Assembly: GCF_000814025.1 (NCBI RefSeq)
Contig: NZ_JWLL01000005.1
Location: forward strand, 124,001-188,000
Direction of reading: 5' to 3'
DNA from: Tateyamaria sp. ANG-S1
Lineage (GTDB): Bacteria; Pseudomonadota; Alphaproteobacteria; Rhodobacterales; Rhodobacteraceae
DNA: 64,000 nucleotides
Part shown: one piece after another, positions 43,089 through 52,019 of the stretch
Numbering within the stretch: position 1 is the stretch's first letter
Layout: the number at the start of each line of letters is the position of its first letter
The notes under the pieces: model-generated
Told to the model about the DNA's origin: nothing
Database searches by the model: none
Seen by the model: only the letters and a program-made list of their open reading frames with translations
Position numbers and translations under genes: made by a program

Positions 43089-43577
43089 ATGACAGATGCA
43101 ACGGCAGAAACACCTGAAGAAGTGAAGAAAAGCTCGAAAATGCCTTTGATACTTGGGGCTGTCGCACTGCTGTTGGGCGCGGGGGGCGGGTTTTTCGCTG
43201 CCTTTTCCGGAATGATCCTGCCATCCGAATCGGATCACTCCACCGCCAGCCACCAAACAACTCCGACGGATCTTCCCGACATATCGTTCGTGGCACTGGA
43301 GCCTTTGGTGATCTCTTTGACCCCGAGCTCGGCAGGTAAGCATCTGCGTTTCAGGGCGCAGTTGGAGGTTCCCTCTCAATACGAAGCGGACGTCCAATCT
43401 GTCTTGCCGCGCGTCATTGATGTCTTGAACGGATACCTTCGCGCTCTGGAGATCAAGGACATCGAGAGCCCTGCAGCACTGACACGAATACGCGCGCAAA
43501 TGCTGCGCCGTGTGCAGATCGTTACGGGGCAAGGGCGGGTTAATGACTTGCTGATAATGGAATTCGTTCTGACGTGA
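43089..43577 (+). CDS. fliL: Flagellar basal body-associated protein FliL (first copy)
   Basis: A 162-residue inner-membrane protein. Its single helix (MPLILGAVALLLGAGGGFFAAFSGMI, about residues 20-45) and the periplasmic part with SFVALEPLVISLTPSSAGKHLRFRAQLEVPS and the C-terminal RIRAQMLRRVQIVTGQGRVNDLLIMEFVLT are the FliL pattern. FliL forms a ring around stators and raises motor torque. The start at 43089 is preferred over 43074. A second, divergent fliL-like gene lies at 52435-52917. The next gene follows after 10 bases. Confidence 0.88.
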   Translation: MTDATAETPEEVKKSSKMPLILGAVALLLGAGGGFFAAFSGMILPSESDHSTASHQTTPTDLPDISFVALEPLVISLTPSSAGKHLRFRAQLEVPSQYEADVQSVLPRVIDVLNGYLRALEIKDIESPAALTRIRAQMLRRVQIVTGQGRVNDLLIMEFVLT

Positions 43578-43587
43578 TGGTGAATAC

Positions 43588-43956
43588 ATGGACTTGATAG
43601 CCGACATTCTACTCGCCGCAGGCGCAATGGGCGCCGGCTTTTACTGTTTTATGTTGGGTCGCCGATTGAAGCGATTCAATAGCCTGGAAACGGGGGTTGG
43701 TGGGGCAGTGGCCGTCTTGTCCGCGCAAGTTGATGACCTCACCAAAACGCTGGAAGCGGCCCAGAAAACGGCTGCAGAGTCAGCTGAGACCCTAAATGAA
43801 ACGACTCAGCGCGCGACGGAAATGGCGCGACGCCTGGAATTGCAAATGGCGGCGTTACACGATCTTCAGGAACCCACGCGCACAGATTCTACAGCAAGCG
43901 ATCCTCAGAAATCAGGAGAGCCTATCTTCACCCGACGCACCTTAGGGGGACGATAA
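43588..43956 (+). CDS. DUF6468-like flagellar coiled-coil protein
   Basis: A 122-residue protein with one N-terminal membrane helix (ADILLAAGAMGAGFYCFMLGRRL) and a long helical part (AVLSAQVDDLTKTLEAAQKTAAESAETLNETTQRATEMARRLELQM) likely to form a coiled coil. I take it as DUF6468, a family found between fliL and motE in alphaproteobacterial flagellar clusters; the assignment is from layout. The tail is Ser/Pro-rich and ends FTRRTLGGR. Its TAA overlaps the ATG of the motE-like gene. The function is unknown, perhaps stator or basal-body assembly. Confidence 0.7.
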   Translation: MDLIADILLAAGAMGAGFYCFMLGRRLKRFNSLETGVGGAVAVLSAQVDDLTKTLEAAQKTAAESAETLNETTQRATEMARRLELQMAALHDLQEPTRTDSTASDPQKSGEPIFTRRTLGGR

Positions 43957-44558
43957 TGGCAAAGGATGCACCAAAACGGGCCTCTAGCCGCGGCTCCATC
44001 GTTTTCCTTGTTGTGCTTTTACTTGCATCTGCCGCGGTCCGCGTGAGCACCAGTGCCAGTTCAGCCTTAGCCGAGGTCGACCTCGCCAACGGGTTTACGC
44101 TACCGCTCAGCAGTAGTGCTCCGAAAGCCCAGCCGAAAGAGCGGCAGAATGAAGATATCGCACCGTTAATAGAAGCGATCCGTGCGCGTGAGGACAAAGT
44201 ATCAGAACGTGAAAGTGCCCTGGCAGCTCGCGCCAAAGCGCTGGATGTAGCACAGGTAGAGGTCGAGCGACGGTTGGTCGCCCTGGAAAACGCAGAACAA
44301 CGCCTCCGCGAAACCCTTTCAATCGCTCAAACAGCTGCTGAGGATGACTTGGCGCGCCTCACGATTGTCTATGAAAACATGAAGCCAAAGGACGCGTCAG
44401 CCTTGTTTGAAGCAATGGAGCCTGCGTTTGCGGCAGGATTTTTGGGTCGCATGGATCCGGCGGTTGCAGCAAAAATCCTTGCTGGGCTCGATCCGCAGAT
44501 GGCGTATTCGATCAGCGCGATCGTTGCTGGCCGTAACGCCCAAGCCCCCAAAAACTGA
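43956..44558 (+). CDS. motE: MotE-like flagellar motor chaperone
   Basis: A 200-residue protein with an N-terminal helix (SIVFLVVLLLASAAVRVST) and then a coiled-coil region (EAIRAREDKVSERESALAARAKALDVAQVEVERRLVALENAEQRL). The C-terminal MgtE_N-like domain reads YENMKPKDASALFEAMEPAFAAGFLGRMDPAVAAKILAGLDPQMA. In the family MotE is a periplasmic chaperone for MotC in Sinorhizobium, but many relatives only share this build. The MgtE_N-like domain is related to FliG domains. The gene is joined by a 1-base overlap to the upstream gene, 68 bases before motA. Confidence 0.72.
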   Translation: MAKDAPKRASSRGSIVFLVVLLLASAAVRVSTSASSALAEVDLANGFTLPLSSSAPKAQPKERQNEDIAPLIEAIRAREDKVSERESALAARAKALDVAQVEVERRLVALENAEQRLRETLSIAQTAAEDDLARLTIVYENMKPKDASALFEAMEPAFAAGFLGRMDPAVAAKILAGLDPQMAYSISAIVAGRNAQAPKN

Positions 44559-44626
44559 GCGAACGTGAAGCTTTTTTAACGGGTATCTGCAATCCTCGCG
44601 CCATATCCAGATGAAGGGATCATCAC

Positions 44627-45496
44627 GTGATTGGAATCATTGGCATTGTAACCATTTTTGTAATGGTGTTCGGCGGATATCTGGCGGCTGGCGGCAAGAT
44701 GGGGATCATTTTGAAATCCCTGCCGTTCGAGATGACAATGATCATGGGCGCCGCAGTCGGTGCGTTCCTAATCAGCAATTCGATAGCCGAGATCAAACAT
44801 ACCATTAAGGATCTTGGTAAAGTGTTCAAAGGTCCCAAGTGGGCGCATGAGGACTACAGAGATCTGCTGTGCTTACTGTTTGAGTTGATCCGCCTTGCCA
44901 GACAGAATCCGGTCGCCATTGAAGAACACATTGAGGACCCAGAAAATTCTTCGATCTTTGCGCGTTACCCGAAAATTGTCGCGGATAATGAAGCGACAGC
45001 GTTGATTTGCGACACCATGCGCTCTGCATCAATGAATTACGATGATCCGCACCAAGTCGAAGACGTTCTGGAAAAGCGGATGGAAGCGAATATGCATCAT
45101 GCTTTGCATTCTAGTCACGCATTGCAAACGGTAGCTGACGGATTGCCAGCGTTGGGAATCGTCGCAGCCGTCCTGGGCGTGATCAAGACCATGGCATCCA
45201 TTGATCAACCTCCTGAAATTCTTGGCAAACTCATCGGCGGTGCACTCGTAGGGACTTTTCTTGGCGTTTTTCTCGCATACGGCCTGGTTGGCCCCTTTGC
45301 CGCAAAGGTTAAGGCCGTTGTCGAAGAAGACAGTCACTTCTATCAACTCATAAGGGAGGTCCTAGTCGCAAATCTGCATAATCACGCCACCAATATTTGT
45401 ATTGAAGTCGGACGACAGAACACGCCTTCCCATTGTCGACCCTCATTTTCAGACCTGGAAGAGGCGCTCAAGTCAGTAAAGCAGAACGCAGCATGA
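44627..45496 (+). CDS. motA: Flagellar motor stator protein MotA
   Basis: A 289-residue inner-membrane stator subunit with four helices: IIGIVTIFVMVFGGYLA, MTMIMGAAVGAFLISNS, GLPALGIVAAVLGVIKTM and IGGALVGTFLGVFLAYGLVGPFA. The cytoplasmic loop has CLLFELIRLARQNPVAIEEHIEDP, where the Arg and Glu correspond to the residues that contact FliG. Start is GTG at 44627. The family match is strong, and the C-terminal tail is longer than usual (GRQNTPSHCRPSFSDLEEALKSVKQNAA). Its TGA overlaps the ATG of the 763 aa gene. motB is far upstream. Confidence 0.94.
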   Translation: MIGIIGIVTIFVMVFGGYLAAGGKMGIILKSLPFEMTMIMGAAVGAFLISNSIAEIKHTIKDLGKVFKGPKWAHEDYRDLLCLLFELIRLARQNPVAIEEHIEDPENSSIFARYPKIVADNEATALICDTMRSASMNYDDPHQVEDVLEKRMEANMHHALHSSHALQTVADGLPALGIVAAVLGVIKTMASIDQPPEILGKLIGGALVGTFLGVFLAYGLVGPFAAKVKAVVEEDSHFYQLIREVLVANLHNHATNICIEVGRQNTPSHCRPSFSDLEEALKSVKQNAA

Positions 45497-47784
45497 TCAG
45501 GGTTTTCGTATTTCTATGTGCTTGGGTCACCTCTTGCGTGCTCGCAAGCGCTGCCGCTATTCCTGTACGATCTGGTGCGCACGAAGACTTCTCCAGAATT
45601 GTTTTGGATGTCACTGAATCCGCAGAATGGTCAATTGATCAGGACCCAGAAGGCGCACGTATCCGCATAGTCGGTCACGACGACGGATTTGATACATCGC
45701 GTGTTTTTGAACGTATTGACCGAAGTTTCATCGACGCGGTCACGTCATCCGAAAGTGAAGTCTCCATCGCTTTCAATTGCAACTGTGTGGCTGAAGCCTT
45801 CCGAGCTGGAGACCGGATGATCGTCGTCGATGTGGCCCTGCGAAAGGACTTTGTGAGCAACAGTGGAACGCAGGAAGATGAAACGGACAGCCAGTTGGCT
45901 TCTCCGTCGGGTTTGCGGTTTCCGAGTCTTAACCTATTGCCATCGACTAACACCATTTTCTCTGATCTGGTTTTATCAGACCAGTCGGAAAGCAAGGCAC
46001 CCGCACCAAGTGCTTTGGCGAGCGCGATCAAGTTAGATCCGAAGCAACAGCTCAGTGAACGTTCGCCACTGGGTCCCGCGCGCGGCAAGCTAGCTGAACA
46101 CATCGGTCGGGCGGCAACATCTGGCCTCCTCAAGCCAAGTGGAACTCCCATTGCTACGCTCGGAAGTCGGCAGCGTTCGCAGATCGATACCAGGGTGTTT
46201 GAGCCGTTACTCACTGATGAAAGCTCAATTGTTGATGAAGATTCGAGCGGATTCAATCTACGTGTAACGTCAAGCCGTGACCCTCTTGAACACAGTGGCG
46301 AAGGAATTCGGCAACTGGCAACATCAGGGTCAGTGTGTCCTGACCCCTCCATTTTGCGTGTGCAGGATTGGGGACACAATTCAGATTTTGCACCACGTAT
46401 CGCTGCTTTACGCAGCAACTTATTCTCTGAGTTGGATAGAATGGATCCGGGTATCGCGAAAGACATGGTTCGAACATACCTTCACTTCGGATTCGGAGCA
46501 GAGGCACTTCAGCTCATTGATGCGAACGGCGATGTCTTTGAAGATAGCCAGATACTACGTGAGGTTTCTGAAATTTTGGAATTCGGAACTGTAGAGCAAG
46601 ATGGGTACTTAGGAAAATTCTTAGAATGCGATTCCGACTTTTCCCTTTGGGCAATTCTGGCATCTCAAGATTTGAATGCCGCTGATGTCCTAAACACTTC
46701 GGCCGCCGTTCGCACATTGAACAGCTTGCCGATCCACATGCGGCAGTATTTAGCGCCATTGCTCAGCAGGAAATTGCTCGAATATAGTGATGAAGATGGT
46801 GCTTCTGCCGCTTTAAGAAGTTTAGAACGCACCGCACAACCGCTCCCGCCCGCCGCAGAAATCGCGAAGGCGGAGATTGAACTGAAGCAAGGTGAAGTTT
46901 CAGACGCACAGGTTAGACTGCGGGGAGTGGTCGAGACAAATGGTCAGCAATCTGCCGAAGCCTTGGTTCGGTACGTGGATACACATTTTGCTGCTGGGCG
47001 TGTCATTGAGCAAGACGTTGCAACCTTAGTTGAAGCTTACGCAACGGAATTCAAAGACAGTCCGCTAGGCGAGGAACTGAGACGTACACATGTGCTTGCA
47101 TTGGCAAAGTCGGGGCAATTTGACGGCGCGTTTGTTGCCCTTGGGGATCTGCCTCTAAACAGAGTGAAGGACAAAAGCGTTGACCTTAGGTCTGCCGTTT
47201 TGCAGGTACTATCAAGTGATGCGAGCGATGCAACTTTTGCCGAACATGCTTTCGAAAACATATCTCGTCACAGGGGTGCTATCTCCCAAAACGCAGCCTT
47301 GAGCATTGCGAATAGGCTGATTGACCTTGGGTTCTTTGCTGAGGCTGAACACTTGCTGTCAACACAAAATGATATCCCTCAAACGAGTGGGAACAGGGTG
47401 CTACGCGCGAAAATTTCTTTGGGCCTAGCCCGACCGTTCGAAGCGCAGGCCGTTTTGCGCGGCCTCAAAGGAGAAGAAGTTTCCCGTTTAAGGGCCAAGG
47501 CAAGCATTCTGGCCGGAGACCATGATCAAGCTCATGAAATACTAAGTGATCTTGGAGATGAAAAAAGCAGCTTGGAAGCAGCTTGGTTGTCAAACGACTG
47601 GCGAACAAATGTCGCCTCTAACGCGCCGGTACTCGGCGCAGCGGCAGAAGTTGCTTCGTTGCAAGTTGATGTGCCAACGGAGCTTGATGGAATGCTGACA
47701 CGCCTGCAAACGACACTCCAAGACAGCGCAGACGCACGCAATGTCATTGAACAGTTAATCGCGACAACCGGAAGCGACGACTAG
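45493..47784 (+). CDS. Unknown secreted 763 aa protein coupled to motA
   Basis: A 763-residue protein that I cannot name. It starts by ATGA overlap with motA. A signal peptide (MIRVFVFLCAWVTSCVLASAAA) is followed by an AMIN-like opening, IPVRSGAHEDFSRIVLDVTESAEW, about residues 22-45. A low-complexity Ser/Pro/Leu linker spans about residues 130-290. The rest, about residues 290-763, is helical with repeats reminiscent of TPR or Sel1 arrays (IEQDVATLVEAYATEFKDSPLGEELRRTHVLALAKSGQFDGAFVALGDL). This suggests a periplasmic scaffold, perhaps peptidoglycan-linked and tied to stators. Local GC is low compared with the left half. Identity and function need database search. Confidence 0.75.
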   Translation: MIRVFVFLCAWVTSCVLASAAAIPVRSGAHEDFSRIVLDVTESAEWSIDQDPEGARIRIVGHDDGFDTSRVFERIDRSFIDAVTSSESEVSIAFNCNCVAEAFRAGDRMIVVDVALRKDFVSNSGTQEDETDSQLASPSGLRFPSLNLLPSTNTIFSDLVLSDQSESKAPAPSALASAIKLDPKQQLSERSPLGPARGKLAEHIGRAATSGLLKPSGTPIATLGSRQRSQIDTRVFEPLLTDESSIVDEDSSGFNLRVTSSRDPLEHSGEGIRQLATSGSVCPDPSILRVQDWGHNSDFAPRIAALRSNLFSELDRMDPGIAKDMVRTYLHFGFGAEALQLIDANGDVFEDSQILREVSEILEFGTVEQDGYLGKFLECDSDFSLWAILASQDLNAADVLNTSAAVRTLNSLPIHMRQYLAPLLSRKLLEYSDEDGASAALRSLERTAQPLPPAAEIAKAEIELKQGEVSDAQVRLRGVVETNGQQSAEALVRYVDTHFAAGRVIEQDVATLVEAYATEFKDSPLGEELRRTHVLALAKSGQFDGAFVALGDLPLNRVKDKSVDLRSAVLQVLSSDASDATFAEHAFENISRHRGAISQNAALSIANRLIDLGFFAEAEHLLSTQNDIPQTSGNRVLRAKISLGLARPFEAQAVLRGLKGEEVSRLRAKASILAGDHDQAHEILSDLGDEKSSLEAAWLSNDWRTNVASNAPVLGAAAEVASLQVDVPTELDGMLTRLQTTLQDSADARNVIEQLIATTGSDD

Positions 47785-48088
47785 TTTCCAAAACCCAAGC
47801 AATCCGTCATGCTTGGTTACCAAATGTAAACGAGCGTCAGCTTACCGTGTCGACATCACAGAAGTGATGGGAACAGCTGATCATGAATTGCAAATGGAAA
47901 CGCACTGCATTGTCCCCAATATGGCAGTGCAGACCTACGCACTTAACTCCATTCATTTCAAGCACATTGCGCCAGCTACGCTCGCTCCGTGAGGCTTACA
48001 GGCGACCGCTCCGCTCGGCATCAATCGGCAGGTCGGAAGCCCAAAAAAGTCGGATCATGATTTGCGGATCTGATCAGAGGTTTAAGAC
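47785..48088. other. Intergenic stretch without recognised gene, 304 bases
   Basis: Between the 763 aa gene and flhA. It contains CCAAGCA-atccgtca-TGCTTGG near 47802, a 7-bp hairpin that could end the upstream operon. The short frame at 47883-48092 shows no plausible start region or family trait. No CtrA-like box was seen. Beyond the hairpin and a likely flhA promoter region, I see nothing. Confidence 0.5.
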
Positions 48089-50170
48089 GTGACCTCAAAA
48101 AAGCTCATCATTTTCAACCCAACGGTTTTGCTCGCAATCGCTCTGATGGCGATCATCGTCATGATGATACTGCCCATGCCTGCCTGGGTCCTGGACGTTG
48201 GCCTGGCTGCGTCCTTCGCGCTTGCGATACTGATCTTCACCCTGACTCTGTTTATCGAACGACCGCTCGACTTCTCCGCCTTTCCAACAATCCTCCTAGC
48301 ATCTCTGATGTTGAGACTGTCACTCAACGTGTCGTCCACAAAACTCATCATAGGTCAGGGACACACTGGGACAGACGCGGCGGGAGAGGTAATTGAAGGG
48401 TTTGCGCAATTCATTATGGGGGGCAGCGTCTTCCTTGGCCTGGTTGTTTTCTGCGTACTGCTCATCGTGAACTTTATGGTCATCACAAAGGGCGCGACAC
48501 GGATGGCCGAAGTCGGTGCAAGGTTCGCATTGGACGGTATGCCCGGCAAACAATTGGCAATCGACAGCGACATGTCTGCCGGTGCAATCGACCACAAGGA
48601 GGCAAAATCCCGTCGCGAGCTGGAACAAGCGGAAACAACCTTTTTCGGGTCGCTCGACGGCGCGTCAAAATTCGTTAAAGGCGATGCAGTGGCCGGCTTG
48701 CTCATCACACTGCTGAACCTTGTTGCCGGCTTGGTTATGGGAACCGCCGTTCATGGCATGGCGTTAGGCAGTGCCTTTGAAACCTATGCAATTCTTACGG
48801 TCGGCGACGGACTTGTGTCGCAAATTCCGGCGGTGGTCATTTCAATTGCGTCCGCCCTTTTACTTGCACGAGGGGGAGCAAAGGGCGCAACCGATCTGGC
48901 CGTTTTCGGGCAGCTGGGCAAACACCCCGCAGCTCTGGCCACGGTTGCCGTCTTGATGGCTTTGCTTGGTCTCTTTCCCGGATTGCCGCTGGCACCATTT
49001 CTGGCAGGCGCTATCGGTTTGGGTGCTGCTGCATACCTGATCAAAAAGAAGGCCGATGCAGGCCCAATCGCTGAGATTGATCTGGAGGAAGTGACTGAAG
49101 TCGCGGAAGAGAAGTCGCTCGGCGACGTTCTCGAACTTGATGACGTTCATGTCGAATTTGCGCCGGATCTGGTGACGATGGTGCTCGATCCCGGCACCGG
49201 GCTTGATGCCAGGATCGCTAACATGCGCGTGCATGTTGCAACAGTGTTCGGCGTCATACTCCCTGAAATCAGGCTGACGGATAACCCTGGACTGCCAAGC
49301 GGCAACTATGTCCTTCGCATTCAAGGGGTTGAACAGGCGCGTGGCACGATCCGGCCGGACAGCATTCTTGCACTGGCACCGGAAGCCGCTGAACGACTAC
49401 CAAACGGAGAAGACACGACCGAGCCAGTCTATGGCGCACCTGCGCGTTGGATTGCCACACAAGATCAAGAGACCGCGGCTCTGGCAGGGGTTACACTGGT
49501 CACTCCGACCGAGATCTTGGCGACGCATCTCCTGGAAGTCGTGAAACGCAACTTCAGCAGGCTCCTCACTCTAAAATCTCTCCGAAGGCTTTTGGAGGAA
49601 ATGAAGAGTGTATCCGACCCTACTCGCGCTGAAGCCAACAGGAAGATGTTGGATGCACTCATCCCCGACAAGGTGCCCATGGATGTACTCCATGCCGTTT
49701 TACGCCTGCTTCTCGAAGAGCAAGTATCCATCAGAAATCTGCCGCTCATTCTCGAAGCGGTATCGGAGGCGCGTGCCGTGAACGCACAACCTGAAGCCAT
49801 CTGCGAACACGTCCGGCAGCGCCTTGGATTTCAGATCATTTCCGGGATCCGCCGTGATGACGGGACATTGCCGCTCATTCAGCTTGCACCGGAATGGGAG
49901 GATACGTTCTCAAGCTATCAGGTCGATGCGGATCGCGGACTGGACATCGCGCTTCCACCGGACCTGTTTAACAGGCTGGCAGACAACGTGTCGGAGAAGC
50001 TGCAGGATGCCGGTGATCAGGGTATCTTTCCGGCAGTTGTCACAAATACTCGCAGACGCCGTTTCTTGAAAACGATGATGCGTGCAAAGGGTTTGAACAA
50101 CCCTGTGATCTCGTTTGAGGAAATCGGCGTTGATGCACGACCGTCCCTTGTTGGTGTCGTCGCCGCATGA
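48089..50170 (+). CDS. flhA: Flagellar export gate protein FlhA
   Basis: A 693-residue export gate protein with about eight N-terminal membrane helices and a cytoplasmic C-terminal domain. The family signature is the cytoplasmic loop beginning PTILLASLMLRLSLNVSSTKLII, followed by the FHIPEP-type segment ARFALDGMPGKQLAIDSDMSAGAIDHKEAKSRRE. The C-terminal domain has LTDNPGLPSGNYVLRIQGVEQARG and PTEILATHLLEVVKRNFSRLLTL. GTG start at 48089 with AGAGG upstream. It begins the flhA-fliR-flhB operon with ATGA junctions. Confidence 0.97.
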   Translation: MTSKKLIIFNPTVLLAIALMAIIVMMILPMPAWVLDVGLAASFALAILIFTLTLFIERPLDFSAFPTILLASLMLRLSLNVSSTKLIIGQGHTGTDAAGEVIEGFAQFIMGGSVFLGLVVFCVLLIVNFMVITKGATRMAEVGARFALDGMPGKQLAIDSDMSAGAIDHKEAKSRRELEQAETTFFGSLDGASKFVKGDAVAGLLITLLNLVAGLVMGTAVHGMALGSAFETYAILTVGDGLVSQIPAVVISIASALLLARGGAKGATDLAVFGQLGKHPAALATVAVLMALLGLFPGLPLAPFLAGAIGLGAAAYLIKKKADAGPIAEIDLEEVTEVAEEKSLGDVLELDDVHVEFAPDLVTMVLDPGTGLDARIANMRVHVATVFGVILPEIRLTDNPGLPSGNYVLRIQGVEQARGTIRPDSILALAPEAAERLPNGEDTTEPVYGAPARWIATQDQETAALAGVTLVTPTEILATHLLEVVKRNFSRLLTLKSLRRLLEEMKSVSDPTRAEANRKMLDALIPDKVPMDVLHAVLRLLLEEQVSIRNLPLILEAVSEARAVNAQPEAICEHVRQRLGFQIISGIRRDDGTLPLIQLAPEWEDTFSSYQVDADRGLDIALPPDLFNRLADNVSEKLQDAGDQGIFPAVVTNTRRRRFLKTMMRAKGLNNPVISFEEIGVDARPSLVGVVAA

Positions 50171-50937
50171 ACGCGGCCGCTGAGCTCATTGCCTTAGTGC
50201 AGGCCTCGCTCTGGTTCGGGTTCGTCGTCTTTCTGCGCGTAGGGGCGACAGTAGCACTTCTTCCAGGCTTCGGAGAACAGTCGGTGCCCGTGCGGATCAA
50301 ACTGATTATCGCTCTGGCATTTACGCTCGTCGTCGCCCCTGCATTGCAAGTGACACTACCGCACTTTTCCCTTGGAACCTTGGCGTTACTTGCATTTACA
50401 GAGACAATTGCAGGCCTTGTGATAGGCTTGGGCATCCGTTTGTTCGTTCTGGCCCTGCAGACTGCCGGAGCAATTGCAGCGCAGTCGACGTCGCTCTCGC
50501 AAATCCTCGGCGGCGCAGCCATCGAACCTCTGCCAGCGATGGGCTATGTCCTGACTGTAGGGGCCATCGCCTTGGCAGTGATGGCAGGACTACATGTGAA
50601 AGCAGCCGAGCTTTTGATCCATTCCTACGTCCTGCTGCCGTTGGGCGCGTTCGCGACTGGTCAGGACGTGGCAGATTGGGGCCTTGCCCAAATCGCGTAC
50701 GCTTTTGAACTGGCCTTCTTGCTGTCCGCACCATTCTTGCTGATGTCTGTCCTCTACAACCTGGCGCTTGGTGTGATCAACAAGGCGATGCCGCAACTGA
50801 TGGTGGCATTTGTTGGTGCACCTGTCATTACCTTGGGCGGTTTGTTCGTGCTTTTCCTGGCTGCACCAGTCATGTTGTCTGTTTGGCTGTCCGCACTTGA
50901 CCAGTTCATGGCCGCACCTTTTGAGGCGTCACGATGA
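50167..50937 (+). CDS. fliR: Flagellar export gate protein FliR
   Basis: A 256-residue membrane protein with about six helices, forming the export gate with FliP and FliQ. Signature regions are WFGFVVFLRVGATVALLPGFGEQSVPVRIKLIIALAFTLVVAP, TETIAGLVIGLGIRLFVLALQTAGAIAAQSTSLSQI and the conserved FLLSAPFLLMSVLYNLALGVINKAMPQL near the C-terminus. Starts inside the flhA TGA and overlaps the flhB start, both by 4 bases. Confidence 0.95.
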   Translation: MNAAAELIALVQASLWFGFVVFLRVGATVALLPGFGEQSVPVRIKLIIALAFTLVVAPALQVTLPHFSLGTLALLAFTETIAGLVIGLGIRLFVLALQTAGAIAAQSTSLSQILGGAAIEPLPAMGYVLTVGAIALAVMAGLHVKAAELLIHSYVLLPLGAFATGQDVADWGLAQIAYAFELAFLLSAPFLLMSVLYNLALGVINKAMPQLMVAFVGAPVITLGGLFVLFLAAPVMLSVWLSALDQFMAAPFEASR

Positions 50938-52019
50938 GCAATCAAGACGATGACAGTGACAAGTCGTTTGATCCGACACCGCATAGACTTCAAGAAGCGC
51001 GAAAAAAGGGTGAGATTGCCAAGTCGGCGGACCTGCACACGGCGGCGGCCTATGCCGGATTGACATTGGCCTTTGTGGCGGTCGGCCTGCACAGTGTGAC
51101 GTCTTTTGGAACCTCGCTACAAACCGTATTGGACCAGGCACCAGCTCTTTCAGATGACCTGTTTTCCGGAGGGCCCGCAGCAGTGATGGGTACCATACTT
51201 TGGTCCGTATCTGTCGCTGTTTCACCAATCTTTCTCGTGCCAGCTTTGGCCGTCTTAGGTGCGGTGCTGGCACAGCGCGCATTTGTCATTGCACCAACAA
51301 AACTTCAACCGAAGCTTTCAAGAATATCGCTGCTCCAAAACGCGAAGCAGAAATTTGGGCGCAGCGGGTTCTTCGAGTTCGCAAAAAGCTTTGTAAAACT
51401 CATTCTATACTCTGCATTCCTCGCCGTTTTTCTTATCGCCAGATGGCCAGAGATGATCAGTGTGATGCACGGCTCGCCCGGAATGGTGGTCAAGCTGCTG
51501 GCCGAGCTTATTGTTGCGTTCCTATTTGTCGTGGTCCTGATATCAGCTATTTTGGGCGGCATAGACGCTGTGTGGCAGCACCATGAACACATTCGCAAGA
51601 ACCGCATGTCCCGCAAGGAGATCATGGATGAAACAAAGAACTCTGAAGGTGATCCACACCTGAAGCAAGAACGACGGTCTCGCGCGCAGGCCATCGCCAC
51701 ACAGCAAATGATGAGTGATGTTCCCGCGTCCGACGTCGTCATCGTTAATCCAACTCACTACGCCGTCGCGTTAAAGTGGTCACGGACAAGCGGTTCCGCA
51801 CCTGTGTGCGTGGCAAAGGGAGTGGACCAAATCGCCTTGCGCATCCGTCAAATCGCGCAAGAAAACGGGGTGCCCATCCACAGCGATCCTCCGACCGCAC
51901 GAACGCTGCATGCTGTCACCGAAATTGGCGATGAAATCCTGCACGAGCAATATGCAGCCGTCGCGGCTGCCATTCGCTTCGCTGACCAAATGCGAGTCAA
52001 AGCTAAGGAACGTGTATAG
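50934..52019 (+). CDS. flhB: Flagellar export switch protein FlhB
   Basis: A 361-residue export substrate-specificity switch. The N-terminal part DPTPHRLQEARKKGEIAKSADL precedes four helices. The cytoplasmic C-terminal domain contains the autocleavage motif NPTH (residues 272-275) in VIVNPTHYAVALKW. Cleavage between Asn and Pro switches export from hook to filament proteins. The end is YAAVAAAIRFADQMRVKAKERV. GTG of the fliJ-like gene overlaps its last base. Confidence 0.96.
   Translation: MSNQDDDSDKSFDPTPHRLQEARKKGEIAKSADLHTAAAYAGLTLAFVAVGLHSVTSFGTSLQTVLDQAPALSDDLFSGGPAAVMGTILWSVSVAVSPIFLVPALAVLGAVLAQRAFVIAPTKLQPKLSRISLLQNAKQKFGRSGFFEFAKSFVKLILYSAFLAVFLIARWPEMISVMHGSPGMVVKLLAELIVAFLFVVVLISAILGGIDAVWQHHEHIRKNRMSRKEIMDETKNSEGDPHLKQERRSRAQAIATQQMMSDVPASDVVIVNPTHYAVALKWSRTSGSAPVCVAKGVDQIALRIRQIAQENGVPIHSDPPTARTLHAVTEIGDEILHEQYAAVAAAIRFADQMRVKAKERV

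Noticed and set aside
47883-48092. 69-codon frame before flhA
   Set aside because: No conserved features, no good ribosome site, ends inside the flhA start; probably chance.
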